From: Anaerostipes rhamnosivorans
GTDB lineage: Bacteria > Bacillota > Clostridia > Lachnospirales > Lachnospiraceae
Length of the DNA: 64,000 nucleotides
Assembly (NCBI RefSeq): GCF_005280655.1
Contig: NZ_CP040058.1
Coordinates: 1,588,001 to 1,652,000, forward strand
Direction of reading: 5' to 3'
Under the pieces are notes generated by a model. It was not told the origin of the DNA, ran no database searches, and saw only the letters and a program-made list of their open reading frames with translations. Positions 44,322 to 54,047 of the stretch are shown here, piece by piece (position 1 is the stretch's first letter; each line of letters opens with the position of its first letter). The position numbers and the translations under genes were made by a program.

Positions 44322-45534
44322 TGTAATCATCGCAGGAGGCGGAGCATCTGGTATGACGGCAGCTATCACAGCGGCCGGCAGAGGATGCTCCGTCCTTGTG
44401 CTGGAACGGATGGAAAAACTGGGGAAAAAGATCCTGGCAACAGGCAACGGACGGTGCAATCTGACCAACAGCTTTCTGGACCAGGACTGTTACCGGGGAG
44501 AAAAACCGGGCTTTCCCTATTCGATGCTGGAACAATTCGGGGTACCTGAAACCCTGGATTTTTTTCAGTCCATGGGGATGCTTACCACGGATTTAGACGG
44601 TTATTACTATCCTGCATCCATGCAGGCATCCACGGTAGTTGACACATTGGCCGGTAAGATAAAGAGCCTGGATATTGATGTGAAAACAGAGGCTTTAGTT
44701 GAGGAAATCAAAAAGATTAAGGATACATTTTATATAAAAAGCGGAAAAGACCAGTACCAGGGCAGAAACGTCATATTGGCAGCCGGTGGAATGGCACAGG
44801 AGAAGCTTGGAAGCAACGGAAGTGGCTACGGATTGGCAAAAAGCCTGGGGCATACAGTGACGGATCTGTTTCCTGCTCTGGTGGCGCTGGAGTCTGGAGA
44901 ACCATTTTTTAAATATTTGGCAGGGGTCCGCAATGGATCCAGCCTCTCTGTTTATGTGAACGGTCAGAAAAAAGTCTCACAGGAGGGAGAGGTCCAGTTT
45001 ACCAAATATGGAATATCGGGGATACCGGTGTTTCAGGTCAGCAGGTACGCTATTGACGCTCTCAGAAAGAAAAAGAAAGTGGAGATCATTTTAAATCTGA
45101 TGCCGGAACAGATCACATTGAAGGAGATGATGGAATATTTCCGTAAGGTGGGAAGTTACAAGACGGCGGAGGAATTTCTTCAGGGATTTATGAATAAGAA
45201 ATTGGCATTTACTGTGCTTAACCGTCTAAAGATCCGCCCTGAAACCAGTGTAAAAGAACTTGGACAGAAGGAACTGAGACAGATCCGCACGATGATACAG
45301 AAATTTACGGTTCCTATTTCGGGGTACAAAGGGTTTGATATGGCACAGGTCACTGCAGGCGGGGTCTCTGTGAAAGAAGTTATGGAGGGAACCCTGGAAT
45401 CTAAGATCCACAGGGGACTGTATTTTACTGGAGAGATCCTGGATGTGGACGGTACCTGCGGCGGTTACAATTTACAATGGGCTTTTACCTCAGGGTACAT
45501 AGCGGGAAATCAGATAAAGGCGGGAAATCAATGA
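44311..45534 (+). CDS. HI0933/YhiN-family flavoprotein
   Basis: 407 residues; NAD(P)/FAD-dependent oxidoreductase of the HI0933 family. The dinucleotide site is IIAGGGASGMTAAITAAGRG, with the family motif KKILATGNGRCNLTN and the C-terminal FTGEILDVDGTCGGYNLQWA. Substrate unknown. Starts inside deoB and overlaps the next flavoprotein by 4 bases. Confidence 0.9.
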   Translation: MKYDVIIAGGGASGMTAAITAAGRGCSVLVLERMEKLGKKILATGNGRCNLTNSFLDQDCYRGEKPGFPYSMLEQFGVPETLDFFQSMGMLTTDLDGYYYPASMQASTVVDTLAGKIKSLDIDVKTEALVEEIKKIKDTFYIKSGKDQYQGRNVILAAGGMAQEKLGSNGSGYGLAKSLGHTVTDLFPALVALESGEPFFKYLAGVRNGSSLSVYVNGQKKVSQEGEVQFTKYGISGIPVFQVSRYAIDALRKKKKVEIILNLMPEQITLKEMMEYFRKVGSYKTAEEFLQGFMNKKLAFTVLNRLKIRPETSVKELGQKELRQIRTMIQKFTVPISGYKGFDMAQVTAGGVSVKEVMEGTLESKIHRGLYFTGEILDVDGTCGGYNLQWAFTSGYIAGNQIKAGNQ

Positions 45535-47126
45535 TCAGAATCAGTCAGATAAAGCTTCCGGCAGTACACACAAAAAAACAGCTGGAACAGAAGATAAAGA
45601 AGGAAGTACATTACGCGCAGTTTCAAACCTATGAGATCTTTAAACGTTCTTTGGATGCGAGAAAAAAAGATCAGATCAGCTATGTGTATACAGTTGACGT
45701 AGAAATGGAGCGGGAGCAGGAGTTTCTGAAAAGAAACAAAAATTCTAAAATAACAAAAGTAGAAAAGAAACAGTATCATATCCCGGTGTGCAAAAAAGAA
45801 ATCCCGGCACGTCCTGTGGTGATCGGCATGGGGCCGGCCGGATTGTTTGCCGCCCTGGTACTGGCTGAAGTCGGATTAAAGCCGGTGCTTGTGGAGCGGG
45901 GAAAACCCGTGGAGGAGCGTATGAAGGATGTGGATGCCTTTTGGGAGACCGGGGTCCTGAATCCTGAGTCCAATGTCCAGTTCGGAGAAGGAGGTGCCGG
46001 AACCTTTTCTGACGGTAAGCTGAATACCGCAGTGAAAGATAAGTTTGGGCGGAACCGGTTTGTGCTGGAGACCTTCGTAAAGTACGGAGCTCCGGAAGAA
46101 ATCTTATATGACGGAAAGCCTCATATCGGTACGGATCTGCTCTGTAAAGTGGTGGCAAATATGAGAGCTGCCATCTGCCATGCAGGGGGAGAGGTTTTGT
46201 TTGAGAGTAAGGTGACGGACATCCGGACAGAGGATCACAGACTGTCTGGCCTGGTCATTAATGGCGCAGAATTATTGGAGTGTGAAGCGGCAGTGCTCGC
46301 GGTGGGGCACAGCGCCAGGGATACCTTCGAAATGCTGTATGACAGAAAACTTTTTATGACTCCAAAGTCCTTTGCCATCGGCGTGCGGGTGGAGCATCCG
46401 AGACAAAGGATCGACGAATCCCAGTATGGAAAAGCGGCAGAGAGCGGGAAACTGCCCACAGCGTCATATAAATTAACGTACCGGGCATCCAATGGAAGAA
46501 GCGTTTATTCCTTCTGCATGTGTCCGGGAGGATTTGTGGTCAATGCATCCTCTGAAAATGGAAGGCTGACGGTCAACGGAATGAGTAACCATGACCGTAT
46601 GGCAGAGAACTCAAACAGCGCGATCATTGCCAGTGTGACACCGGAGGACTTTGGCGACGACCATCCGCTTGCAGGTGTCAGCTTTCAGAGAAAATGGGAA
46701 GAGAAAGCTTATCAGGCTGGCAGGGGAAGGATTCCGGTCCAGAAGCTTTCCGATTTCAGGGAAAACAGGGCGAGCGAGTGTTTTGGAGCCATTCTTCCGA
46801 ATACAAAAGGGAAAACGGCATTTGCAAACATAAGGGAGTGTCTCCCAGATGAAATTTCTGAAGCGATCTTGGAAGGTATGGATGCTTTTGAGAAAAAGAT
46901 CAGAGGATTCTCAGATGGGGACACTGTTTTAAGCGGGATTGAGGCGAGGACCTCTTCGCCGCTCAGGATGGAGAGGGACGAAACTTTTCAGGGCAGTATC
47001 CCTGGCATTTACCCGTGTGGAGAAGGAGCCGGATATGCAGGAGGAATCACGTCTGCGGCCATAGACGGCATAAAGACGGCAGAACAATTAATCGAAAATA
47101 TGGGTAAAAAATACAACATATTGTGA
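45531..47126 (+). CDS. FAD-dependent protein of the COG2509 family
   Basis: 531 residues. N-terminal 90-residue domain (opening ISQIKLPAVHTKKQLEQKI) characteristic of this family, then an FAD fold with VVIGMGPAGLFAALVLAEVG near residue 105 and FGEGGAGTFSDGKL; the C-terminus has CGEGAGYAGGITSAAIDGIK. ATG 45531 overlaps the previous stop (ATGA), preferred to the upstream frame. Role unknown; it often occurs next to YhiN-type genes. Confidence 0.88.
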   Translation: MIRISQIKLPAVHTKKQLEQKIKKEVHYAQFQTYEIFKRSLDARKKDQISYVYTVDVEMEREQEFLKRNKNSKITKVEKKQYHIPVCKKEIPARPVVIGMGPAGLFAALVLAEVGLKPVLVERGKPVEERMKDVDAFWETGVLNPESNVQFGEGGAGTFSDGKLNTAVKDKFGRNRFVLETFVKYGAPEEILYDGKPHIGTDLLCKVVANMRAAICHAGGEVLFESKVTDIRTEDHRLSGLVINGAELLECEAAVLAVGHSARDTFEMLYDRKLFMTPKSFAIGVRVEHPRQRIDESQYGKAAESGKLPTASYKLTYRASNGRSVYSFCMCPGGFVVNASSENGRLTVNGMSNHDRMAENSNSAIIASVTPEDFGDDHPLAGVSFQRKWEEKAYQAGRGRIPVQKLSDFRENRASECFGAILPNTKGKTAFANIRECLPDEISEAILEGMDAFEKKIRGFSDGDTVLSGIEARTSSPLRMERDETFQGSIPGIYPCGEGAGYAGGITSAAIDGIKTAEQLIENMGKKYNIL

Positions 47127-47158
47127 TAGAAAATATCTGGACACACAATATATATAGG
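47111..47158 (+). promoter_or_regulatory. pair of NrdR boxes upstream of nrdD
   Basis: Two 16-base sites, 47111-47126 and 47143-47158, each match the NrdR-box consensus ACACWATATATWGTGT at 13 of 16 positions and begin 32 bases apart, the usual three-turn spacing. Box 2 sits between the -35 and -10. nrdR is encoded at 58160. The assignment is an inference from pattern. Confidence 0.65.
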
Positions 47159-47166
47159 TTTATAAT
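47138..47166 (+). promoter_or_regulatory. promoter of nrdDG
   Basis: TGGACA (47138-47143), 17-base spacer, TATAAT (47161-47166). The spacer is occupied by an NrdR-box-like site. Confidence 0.65.
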
Positions 47167-47198
47167 AAGGGACAGAATATGTGAAAGGGTGAAGATAA

Positions 47199-49358
47199 AT
47201 GAAAGTTATTAAGAGAAATGGCAGTAAAGTGGAGTTTGATCCGGCTAAAATTGAACTTGCCATCTTAAAAGCAATGCGGTATGGAAGCGGAGTGGTAGAC
47301 GAGAAATGCGCAAAAGATATTTCCTTTGAGATCCATGAGCAGCATCAGGGAGATGAGGATATCAGCATTTATCGTATTGAGGACCAGGTTTTTGAAAAGC
47401 TGATCGAAAAGCAGCAGATTCTCACAGCCAAAGCTTACGAAGGCTACCGGAAGGTCCGGGAGTTCCAGAGAGAGACCAATACCATTGATAATGAGGTGTT
47501 TGGGATCGTGACAGGGGAAAACCAGGAGGCCCTGGATGAGAACTCCAACAAGGATCCGAATATCCTGGCAACCCAGAGAGACTTGATCGCCGGAGAATTT
47601 TCCAGGGACTACTGCCGGCGAATGATGCTGCCGCCTAAAATCGTTCAGGCACATGATGACGGGATCATTCATTTTCACGACATGGATTATTATATCCAGC
47701 AGATGCACAACTGCGACCTAGTGGACTTAAAGGATATGTTCAGAAACGGGACTGTCATAAACGGAAAACTGATCGAGACGCCCAAGTCTCTTCAGACGGC
47801 ATGTACGGTGGCGACCCAGATTGTACAGCAGGTGGCCAACGGACAGTATGGCGGCCAGACCATATCTTTGGCGCATATCGCTCCTTTTGTGAGAGTCAGC
47901 TTTGAAAAGCATAAGGATAAGGTTAGAAAAGAAGGAGAGATGATCGGCAAAGCATATACGGAGCAGGAAGTGGAGCTGATCGCAAATGACCGCCTGCACG
48001 ATGAAATCGTATCGGGAATCCAGACGATCCAGTATCAGATCAACACCTTTTCCACCACCAATGGTCAGGCGCCGTTTTTATCTGTATTTATGTACATAAG
48101 CGAAGAGCCGGAATATGAGAAAGAGACGGCAATGCTCATTGAGGAGATGTTAAAGCAGCGCTATGAAGGTATGAAAAATCCGGTAGGGGCCTATGTGACA
48201 CCTGCATTTCCGAAGCTTTTATATGTACTGGATGAAAATAATGTTCCGAAAGACAGTCAGTACCGGTATCTGACGGATCTGGCAGTCAAATGTGTAGCCA
48301 AGCGCATGATGCCTGACTTCATATCTGCAAAAATCATGAGAAAGAATTACCAGGGGGAAGTTTTCCCATGCATGGGCTGCAGAAGCTTTTTGGCTCCATG
48401 GAAGGATGAGGACGGAAATTATAAATGGTACGGAAGATTCAACCAGGGTGTTGTGACCATCAATTTGGCCGATGTAGGGCTGTCCGCAGAACAGGATATG
48501 GACAAGTTCTGGAACATTCTTGAGGAAAGGCTGAGCCTTTGCAGAGAGGCCTTGATGCTCCGCCATGAAAGCCTCAAGGGAACATTATCCGATGTGAGCC
48601 CGATCCACTGGCAGTTTGGTGCCATTGCAAGGCTGAAGCCGGGTGAGACCATCGACAAGCTGCTGGAAGGCGGATATTCCACTCTTTCCCTTGGCTATAT
48701 CGGACTGTATGAGTGTGTGCTTTCTCTTCTTGGGAAAAGCCACACAACAAAAGAAGGGGATGAGTTATCTGTCGAGATCATGAAACGTTTGAGAGGCGCA
48801 TGTGATCAATGGAAGGAAGAGACGGGACTTGGATTCAGTGTATACGGAACACCAGCGGAGTCAACAACCTATACATTCGCACGAAGCCTGAAGAAACGGT
48901 TTGGTATCGTGGAAGGCATCACAGATAAAGATTACATCACAAACTCTTACCATGTAAATGTGACAGAACCCATAGATGCTTTTGAAAAGCTTGGATTTGA
49001 AGCTAAATTTCAGAGCATTTCCTCTGGCGGAGCCATCAGCTATGTGGAAGTGACCAATTTGAACCAGAATCCAGAAGCCCTTTCCATGCTGATCGACTAT
49101 ATGTATGACACTATCCAGTATGCAGAAATCAATACCAAGTCTGATTACTGCCAGGAATGTGGATTTGACGGGGAGATCCTTCTGGATGAGAATTACGAAT
49201 GGTACTGCCCAAACTGCGGCAATAAGAGCCACAAGACCTTAAATGTCTGCCGCAGGACCTGTGGATATCTGGGCGACAACTTTTGGAATAAGGGAAGGAC
49301 CCAGGAGATCGGGGAGCGCTTTGTACATTTGGATAACCAGATGCAAGAGGTGAACTGA
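47199..49358 (+). CDS. nrdD: anaerobic ribonucleoside-triphosphate reductase
   Basis: 719-residue class III reductase making dNTPs without oxygen. The N-terminal ATP-cone (KVIKRNGSKVEFDPAKIELA, residues 1-90) allows allosteric control. The C-terminus has the zinc site CQECGF/CPNCGN and the glycyl radical loop RRTCGYLGDNF. AAAGGGTGA precedes the ATG. nrdG follows 1 base after the stop. Confidence 0.97.
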   Translation: MKVIKRNGSKVEFDPAKIELAILKAMRYGSGVVDEKCAKDISFEIHEQHQGDEDISIYRIEDQVFEKLIEKQQILTAKAYEGYRKVREFQRETNTIDNEVFGIVTGENQEALDENSNKDPNILATQRDLIAGEFSRDYCRRMMLPPKIVQAHDDGIIHFHDMDYYIQQMHNCDLVDLKDMFRNGTVINGKLIETPKSLQTACTVATQIVQQVANGQYGGQTISLAHIAPFVRVSFEKHKDKVRKEGEMIGKAYTEQEVELIANDRLHDEIVSGIQTIQYQINTFSTTNGQAPFLSVFMYISEEPEYEKETAMLIEEMLKQRYEGMKNPVGAYVTPAFPKLLYVLDENNVPKDSQYRYLTDLAVKCVAKRMMPDFISAKIMRKNYQGEVFPCMGCRSFLAPWKDEDGNYKWYGRFNQGVVTINLADVGLSAEQDMDKFWNILEERLSLCREALMLRHESLKGTLSDVSPIHWQFGAIARLKPGETIDKLLEGGYSTLSLGYIGLYECVLSLLGKSHTTKEGDELSVEIMKRLRGACDQWKEETGLGFSVYGTPAESTTYTFARSLKKRFGIVEGITDKDYITNSYHVNVTEPIDAFEKLGFEAKFQSISSGGAISYVEVTNLNQNPEALSMLIDYMYDTIQYAEINTKSDYCQECGFDGEILLDENYEWYCPNCGNKSHKTLNVCRRTCGYLGDNFWNKGRTQEIGERFVHLDNQMQEVN

Positions 49359-49359
49359 T

Positions 49360-49857
49360 ATGCGGTACGCACAGATCAGAAAAATTGATATTTCCAACGG
49401 GACCGGCATCCGGACGTCCCTGTTTGTGCAGGGCTGCAGAAGAATGTGCAAAGGCTGCTTTAATCCGGAAACATGGGATTTTAACGGTGGATTGGAATGG
49501 GATGAGCATTCAGAAGAACAATTCCTTACGCTGACCGGAGGAGAACATATCACAGGCGCCACCATTCTGGGAGGAGAACCCATGGAGCCTGAAAACCGTG
49601 AAACCGTCAAGGAAGTATTAAAAAAACTGAAACAGCGGTACCCCGAAAAAACTACTTGGATGTATTCCTCCTATTTATACGCGGAGATCATGGATTTTGA
49701 TCCGGAGGTTCTCAGGTACCTGGATGTTTTGGTGGACGGTCCTTTCGTAGAAGAACAGAAGGATTTGAACTTAAGATTCCGCGGCAGCAAAAACCAAAGG
49801 GTGATCGATGTGCAGGCATCCCTGAAAAATGGAGACGTAGTGCTTCTTGATTTCTAA
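49360..49857 (+). CDS. nrdG: anaerobic ribonucleotide reductase activating protein
   Basis: 165-residue radical SAM enzyme generating the glycyl radical on NrdD. The cluster motif is CRRMCKGCF (Cys-x3-Cys-x2-Cys); TILGGEPMEPENR is the SAM-binding GGE motif. AGAGGTGA precedes the ATG. Confidence 0.96.
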   Translation: MRYAQIRKIDISNGTGIRTSLFVQGCRRMCKGCFNPETWDFNGGLEWDEHSEEQFLTLTGGEHITGATILGGEPMEPENRETVKEVLKKLKQRYPEKTTWMYSSYLYAEIMDFDPEVLRYLDVLVDGPFVEEQKDLNLRFRGSKNQRVIDVQASLKNGDVVLLDF

Positions 49858-49889
49858 ATATAAACGAAAATCCAGTAGATTATGGATGA

Positions 49890-49925
49890 ATGGCTCCAGA
49901 GCATTTTGCTTTGGAGTCATTTTTC
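49890..49925 (+). terminator. terminator of nrdDG
   Basis: ATGGCTCCAGAGC (49890-49902) pairs with GCTTTGGAGTCAT (49908-49920, G-U pairs) and is followed by TTTT. Confidence 0.8.
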
Positions 49926-50023
49926 GAGATTTAATGGACACGTTGAATCGCTTTTCCAATTTTCACGCTCAAAGTGCTGTCCGCCGGAAGTGAGAACAAC
50001 GTCGAATTTTCAGCCATAGAACA

Positions 50024-50053
50024 TTGATTTTTTTTAGAAAAAGGATTACAATA
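50024..50053 (+). promoter_or_regulatory. promoter of proB-proA
   Basis: TTGATT (50024-50029), 18-base spacer, TACAAT (50048-50053). Confidence 0.55.
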
Positions 50054-50105
50054 ACGATAAACTGCGCTGATGGAAAATCAGCAGGAGAGGACAGGATCAC
50101 TTCGC

Positions 50106-50960
50106 ATGGAAAACAGAGAAAAACTAAAGAATAAGAAACGGATTATAGTAAAAGTAGGGACATCTTCCCTGATTCATCCAAAGACAGGACAGCTGAACCT
50201 GTTCCGTCTGGAGAAGCTGGTGAGAGTTTTAACGGATCTCCACAATGGCGGGAAGGACGTCATTCTAGTGTCATCAGGAGCCATTGGGGTCGGATTTAAA
50301 GCACTGGGCTTAAAGGAACGGCCCGATTCTCTGCCGATGAAGCAGGCATGCTCTGCCGTGGGACAGGGACAGCTGATGATGATCTACCAAAAGCTGTTTG
50401 CGGAGTACAACCAAGGCTCTGCACAGATATTGATCACAAAGGAAACCATGCTGAACGATAAACGCAGGTTTAATGCCAGAAATACATTCAACCAGCTGCT
50501 CAGTTTAGGCATCATTCCCATTGTAAATGAAAATGACACGGTATCCACGGAAGAGATCGAGTTCGGAGACAACGATACCTTATCTGCGGTGGTCACTGCG
50601 GTGGTGGAAGGAGATCTTTTGATCCTGCTGACGGATATCGATGGATTATATACCGATGACCCGCATAAAAATAAAAGAGCAAGACTGATCTCAGAGGTGC
50701 CTGTGATCACCGAAGAGGTGGAAAACATGGCCAAGGGCGCTGTCACCAAAGTGGGGACTGGAGGAATGGCAACAAAGATTGCGGCGGCTAACATTGTGAC
50801 CGACTGCGGGGCTGATATGGTGATCGCCAACAGCCGGGACTTTAATGATCTGAATAGGATCGTGGACGGGAAAGACATCGGAACACTGTTTTTGGCCCAT
50901 AAGAGAGAACATTTTGATTTCAGAAAGTATTTGACAGAATGTCCGTACTTAAATTCATAA
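50106..50960 (+). CDS. proB: glutamate 5-kinase
   Basis: 284 residues; first step of proline synthesis. The amino acid kinase fold has RIIVKVGTSSL, VSSGAIGVG, NENDTVS and LLTDIDGLYTDDP. The RNA-binding PUA tail of longer ProB proteins is absent, as in many Firmicutes. The frame opens at 50070 without a ribosome site; ATG 50106 gives the usual N-terminus. Confidence 0.94.
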   Translation: MENREKLKNKKRIIVKVGTSSLIHPKTGQLNLFRLEKLVRVLTDLHNGGKDVILVSSGAIGVGFKALGLKERPDSLPMKQACSAVGQGQLMMIYQKLFAEYNQGSAQILITKETMLNDKRRFNARNTFNQLLSLGIIPIVNENDTVSTEEIEFGDNDTLSAVVTAVVEGDLLILLTDIDGLYTDDPHKNKRARLISEVPVITEEVENMAKGAVTKVGTGGMATKIAAANIVTDCGADMVIANSRDFNDLNRIVDGKDIGTLFLAHKREHFDFRKYLTECPYLNS

Positions 50961-50981
50961 TTTTTACTGGAAAGGAATAGT

Positions 50982-51191
50982 ATGAACGAAGACAAGATTA
51001 GAAGAATCAATGAACTGTATCATCTGGAAAAGTCCGTTGGGCTTTCGGAAGAAGAAAAGAAAGAACAAAAGAAACTGCGCACAGAGTATATCCAGTCTGT
51101 CCGGGCGAATCTGCGCGGCCAGCTTGATAATATCAGTATAAAGAATGAGGACGGAAGCGTTACTCCGCTGAAGCCGAAAGGAAAGCACTGA
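50982..51191 (+). CDS. DUF896/YnzC-family protein
   Basis: 69-residue helical hairpin protein (RINELYHLEKSVGLSEEEKK, then LRTEYIQSVRANLRGQLDNI). Small UPF0291 family found in Firmicutes, function unknown. It sits between proB and proA with 21- and 20-base gaps, so it is cotranscribed with proline genes. GGAAAGGAAT precedes the ATG. Confidence 0.9.
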   Translation: MNEDKIRRINELYHLEKSVGLSEEEKKEQKKLRTEYIQSVRANLRGQLDNISIKNEDGSVTPLKPKGKH

Positions 51192-51211
51192 GATAAAGCA
51201 GGGAGGTTGTT

Positions 51212-52453
51212 ATGTTAGAGCAATTAGGAAAACAGGCAAAAGAAGCATCTGTGATTCTGGCCCAGGCAGCCATGAATGACAAAAATGAACTGCTCCGGGA
51301 AGCGGCAGACCAGCTGGTCACAAACCAGAATTACATTTTATCTGAGAATGTAAAGGATGTGAAGGCGGCCATGGAGAGGGGCATGTCAGAGGCATTGGTG
51401 GACCGGCTCACCCTGACGGTGGACCGGATTGAGGGCATGTCAGAAGGCCTTCGGCAGGTAGCGGACTTAGAGGATCCCATCGGGGCTGTCACAGAGATGA
51501 AGCCCAATAAGAGCGGACTGCTCATAGGAAAAAAGGTGGTACCTCTTGGCGTTGTGGGGATTATCTATGAGTCCCGCCCAAACGTCACCGCAGATGCGTT
51601 TGCCCTGTGTTTTAAGACGGGGAATGCATGTCTGCTCCGGGGCGGCAGCGATGCTATACATTCCAATATCGCTATAACAAAAGTCCTCCAGGAAGCCTTG
51701 GAAAAGAAGAAGATGCCGATATCCAGCATCCAGCTTCTGGAAGATACAAGCAGGGAGACTGCCACAAAGATGATGCAGATGAACGAATATATCGATGTGC
51801 TGATTCCAAGAGGCGGGGCAGGGCTGATTCAGAGTGTTGTAAAGAACAGCACCGTGCCGGTGATCGAGACGGGAACCGGCAACTGCCATACCTATGTGGA
51901 TGAGTTCGCGGACCCTGAGATGGCAGTAAATATCGTGGTCAATGCCAAAACCCAGAGACTGGGAACTTGTAATACCTGTGAATCCCTTGTCATCCATAAG
52001 AATGCCGTGCAGACTCATCTGCCGGCTATCGTGGAGGCTCTGCTGCAAAAAGGTGTGCAGGTCAGGGGAGACGAGAGAGTCATGGCGGTCAATGACCAGG
52101 TGTTGAAAGCTTCCGAGGAGGACTGGGGCACAGAGTATTTAGATGCTGTGATCTCTGTAAAGGTGGTCGACAGCTTCGATGAAGCGATTGAACATATCAA
52201 CCGCTACAACACAAAACATTCAGAGGCTATCATCACAGACTCCTATTCCCGTGCTCAGGAATTTTTAGACAGGATTGATGCGGCGGCCGTTTATGTGAAT
52301 GCCTCTACCAGATTCACGGACGGGTTTGAGTTCGGATTCGGGGCAGAGATTGGAATCAGTACCCAGAAGATCCATGCCAGGGGGCCTATGGGACTGAACG
52401 CCCTTACGACCACCAAATTTATTATTTACGGAAACGGGCAGACAAGGCGTTAG
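51212..52453 (+). CDS. proA: gamma-glutamyl phosphate reductase
   Basis: 413 residues; second step of proline synthesis, NADPH-dependent. The aldehyde dehydrogenase fold has the catalytic Cys in [14 protein letters not shown] and the motifs [15 protein letters not shown] and [19 protein letters not shown]. Length normal. GGGAGG lies before the ATG; a terminator follows. Confidence 0.96.
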   Translation: MLEQLGKQAKEASVILAQAAMNDKNELLREAADQLVTNQNYILSENVKDVKAAMERGMSEALVDRLTLTVDRIEGMSEGLRQVADLEDPIGAVTEMKPNKSGLLIGKKVVPLGVVGIIYESRPNVTADAFALCFKTGNACLLRGGSDAIHSNIAITKVLQEALEKKKMPISSIQLLEDTSRETATKMMQMNEYIDVLIPRGGAGLIQSVVKNSTVPVIETGTGNCHTYVDEFADPEMAVNIVVNAKTQRLGTCNTCESLVIHKNAVQTHLPAIVEALLQKGVQVRGDERVMAVNDQVLKASEEDWGTEYLDAVISVKVVDSFDEAIEHINRYNTKHSEAIITDSYSRAQEFLDRIDAAAVYVNASTRFTDGFEFGFGAEIGISTQKIHARGPMGLNALTTTKFIIYGNGQTRR

Positions 52454-52468
52454 ACAAAGGATAATTTC

Positions 52469-52504
52469 AAAGGAGGAGTTTCTCAAGAACGGGGGACTCC
52501 TTTT
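52469..52504 (+). terminator. terminator of proA
   Basis: AAAGGAG (52469-52475) with CTCCTTT (52497-52503), an inner GTT/AAC pairing, and a short T run. Confidence 0.65.
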
Positions 52505-52645
52505 AGATTGATAATATATTCACATATAAAATCCCTGATTGTTTATTTTTTAGTGCAAAATATAGAAAAAAAGAAAAGAATGGACATATTATAGTGAAAT
52601 TTATGTTATTTCATGGGATTTTGATTGTGAAAAAAATGTCGAGAG

Positions 52646-52674
52646 TTGATTTTGCATGCTAAACAATTTATCAT
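52646..52674 (+). promoter_or_regulatory. promoter candidate of the rnf operon
   Basis: TTGATT (52646-52651), 17-base spacer, TATCAT (52669-52674), 44 bases before rnfC. Confidence 0.55.
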
Positions 52675-52717
52675 AAAGTATATGGAAATTTAAGAAAAGA
52701 GAAAGGAAGGCTTAAAA

Positions 52718-54034
52718 ATGGCATTGTTTACATTTAGCGGCGGAGTTCATCCGGATGACGGGAAAGAATACGCAAAAAATTCCCCAATCACGGAATATCT
52801 GCCAAAAGGAGATGTTGTTTTACCTGTCGGCCAGCATATTGGAGCACCTGCGAAACCGATCGTACAAAAGGGTGACCAGGTACTGGCGGGACAGAAAGTA
52901 GCGGAAGCAGGCGGTTTTGTATCCGCAAATATTTTCAGCTCTGTTTCTGGAACTGTAAAAACAATTGAGCCGAGAGTGACTCCTGCCGGAGCAAAGGTAA
53001 ATGCAATTGTAATCGAGAACGACGGAGAGTTCAAAGAAGCGGAATTTAAGGCAAAGCCGTATAAGGAAATGACCAAGGACGAGATCCTTGCCGCCATCAA
53101 AGAAGCGGGGATCGTGGGACTTGGAGGGGCAGGATTCCCTACCCATGTAAAACTAGCTCCGAAAGATCCTGATGCCATCGAGTATATCATTGTCAACGGA
53201 GCAGAGTGTGAGCCTTACATAACTGGAGATTACCGGATCATGATGGAAACTCCGGAGGTCCTCGTGGAAGGGCTGAATATCGTACTGGATTTATTCCCAA
53301 AAGCAAAGGGGATCATTGCGGTGGAGGACAACAAAAAAGATGCCATTGCCAAAGTGAGCGAGTGTGTCAAAGGAGATTCCAGGATAACAGTAGCCGAATT
53401 AAAGACTAAATATCCTCAGGGAGCAGAGCGTTCCCTGATCTATGCCACCACCGGAAGAGCGATCAATTCCAGCATGCTGCCGGCTGACGCAGGATGTATT
53501 GTGGATAATGTTGCGACCATTGTTGCCATCAAGGATGCGGTGAAAGAAGGAAGACCTCTATTCAGACGCGTTGTGACAGTGACTGGGGATGCCATTGAGA
53601 GTCCGAAAAACCTTCTTGTGCGTACCGGAACCAATGTCAATGAACTGATCGAAGCAGCAGGAGGATTCAAAGGACAGCCTGAAAAGGTGATCTCCGGAGG
53701 ACCGATGATGGGAATGGCCATGTTTACCACGGATGTCCCGGCGGTCAAGACATTTTCCTCTCTGCTGGCATTTACAAAAGATCCTGTATCAGCAGTGGAG
53801 CCTAGCAACTGTATCAACTGTGGGCGCTGTGTCAGTGTCTGTCCTCAGAAGTTAATGCCGGCAAGGTTGTCCGTTCTGGCAGATAACAACAATTTTGAAG
53901 CATTTGAAGCGCTTCACGGAGATGAGTGTGTGGAATGCGGGTGCTGTTCTTTTATCTGTCCGGCGAAGAGAAACCTGGCACAGTCAATGAAGACAGGACG
54001 TAAGCAGGTCTTGGCAAATCGTAGAAAGAAGTAA
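52718..54034 (+). CDS. rnfC: Rnf complex subunit C
   Basis: 438-residue peripheral subunit taking part in NAD reduction. The NADH/FMN-binding core resembles NuoF (GIVGLGGAGFPTHVKL). Two [4Fe-4S] motifs close the protein: CINCGRCVSVCP and CVECGCCSFICP. GAAAGGAAGG precedes the ATG. First gene of rnfCDGEAB, the usual clostridial order. Confidence 0.97.
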   Translation: MALFTFSGGVHPDDGKEYAKNSPITEYLPKGDVVLPVGQHIGAPAKPIVQKGDQVLAGQKVAEAGGFVSANIFSSVSGTVKTIEPRVTPAGAKVNAIVIENDGEFKEAEFKAKPYKEMTKDEILAAIKEAGIVGLGGAGFPTHVKLAPKDPDAIEYIIVNGAECEPYITGDYRIMMETPEVLVEGLNIVLDLFPKAKGIIAVEDNKKDAIAKVSECVKGDSRITVAELKTKYPQGAERSLIYATTGRAINSSMLPADAGCIVDNVATIVAIKDAVKEGRPLFRRVVTVTGDAIESPKNLLVRTGTNVNELIEAAGGFKGQPEKVISGGPMMGMAMFTTDVPAVKTFSSLLAFTKDPVSAVEPSNCINCGRCVSVCPQKLMPARLSVLADNNNFEAFEALHGDECVECGCCSFICPAKRNLAQSMKTGRKQVLANRRKK

Positions 54035-54047
54035 AGGAGAGGTACAT

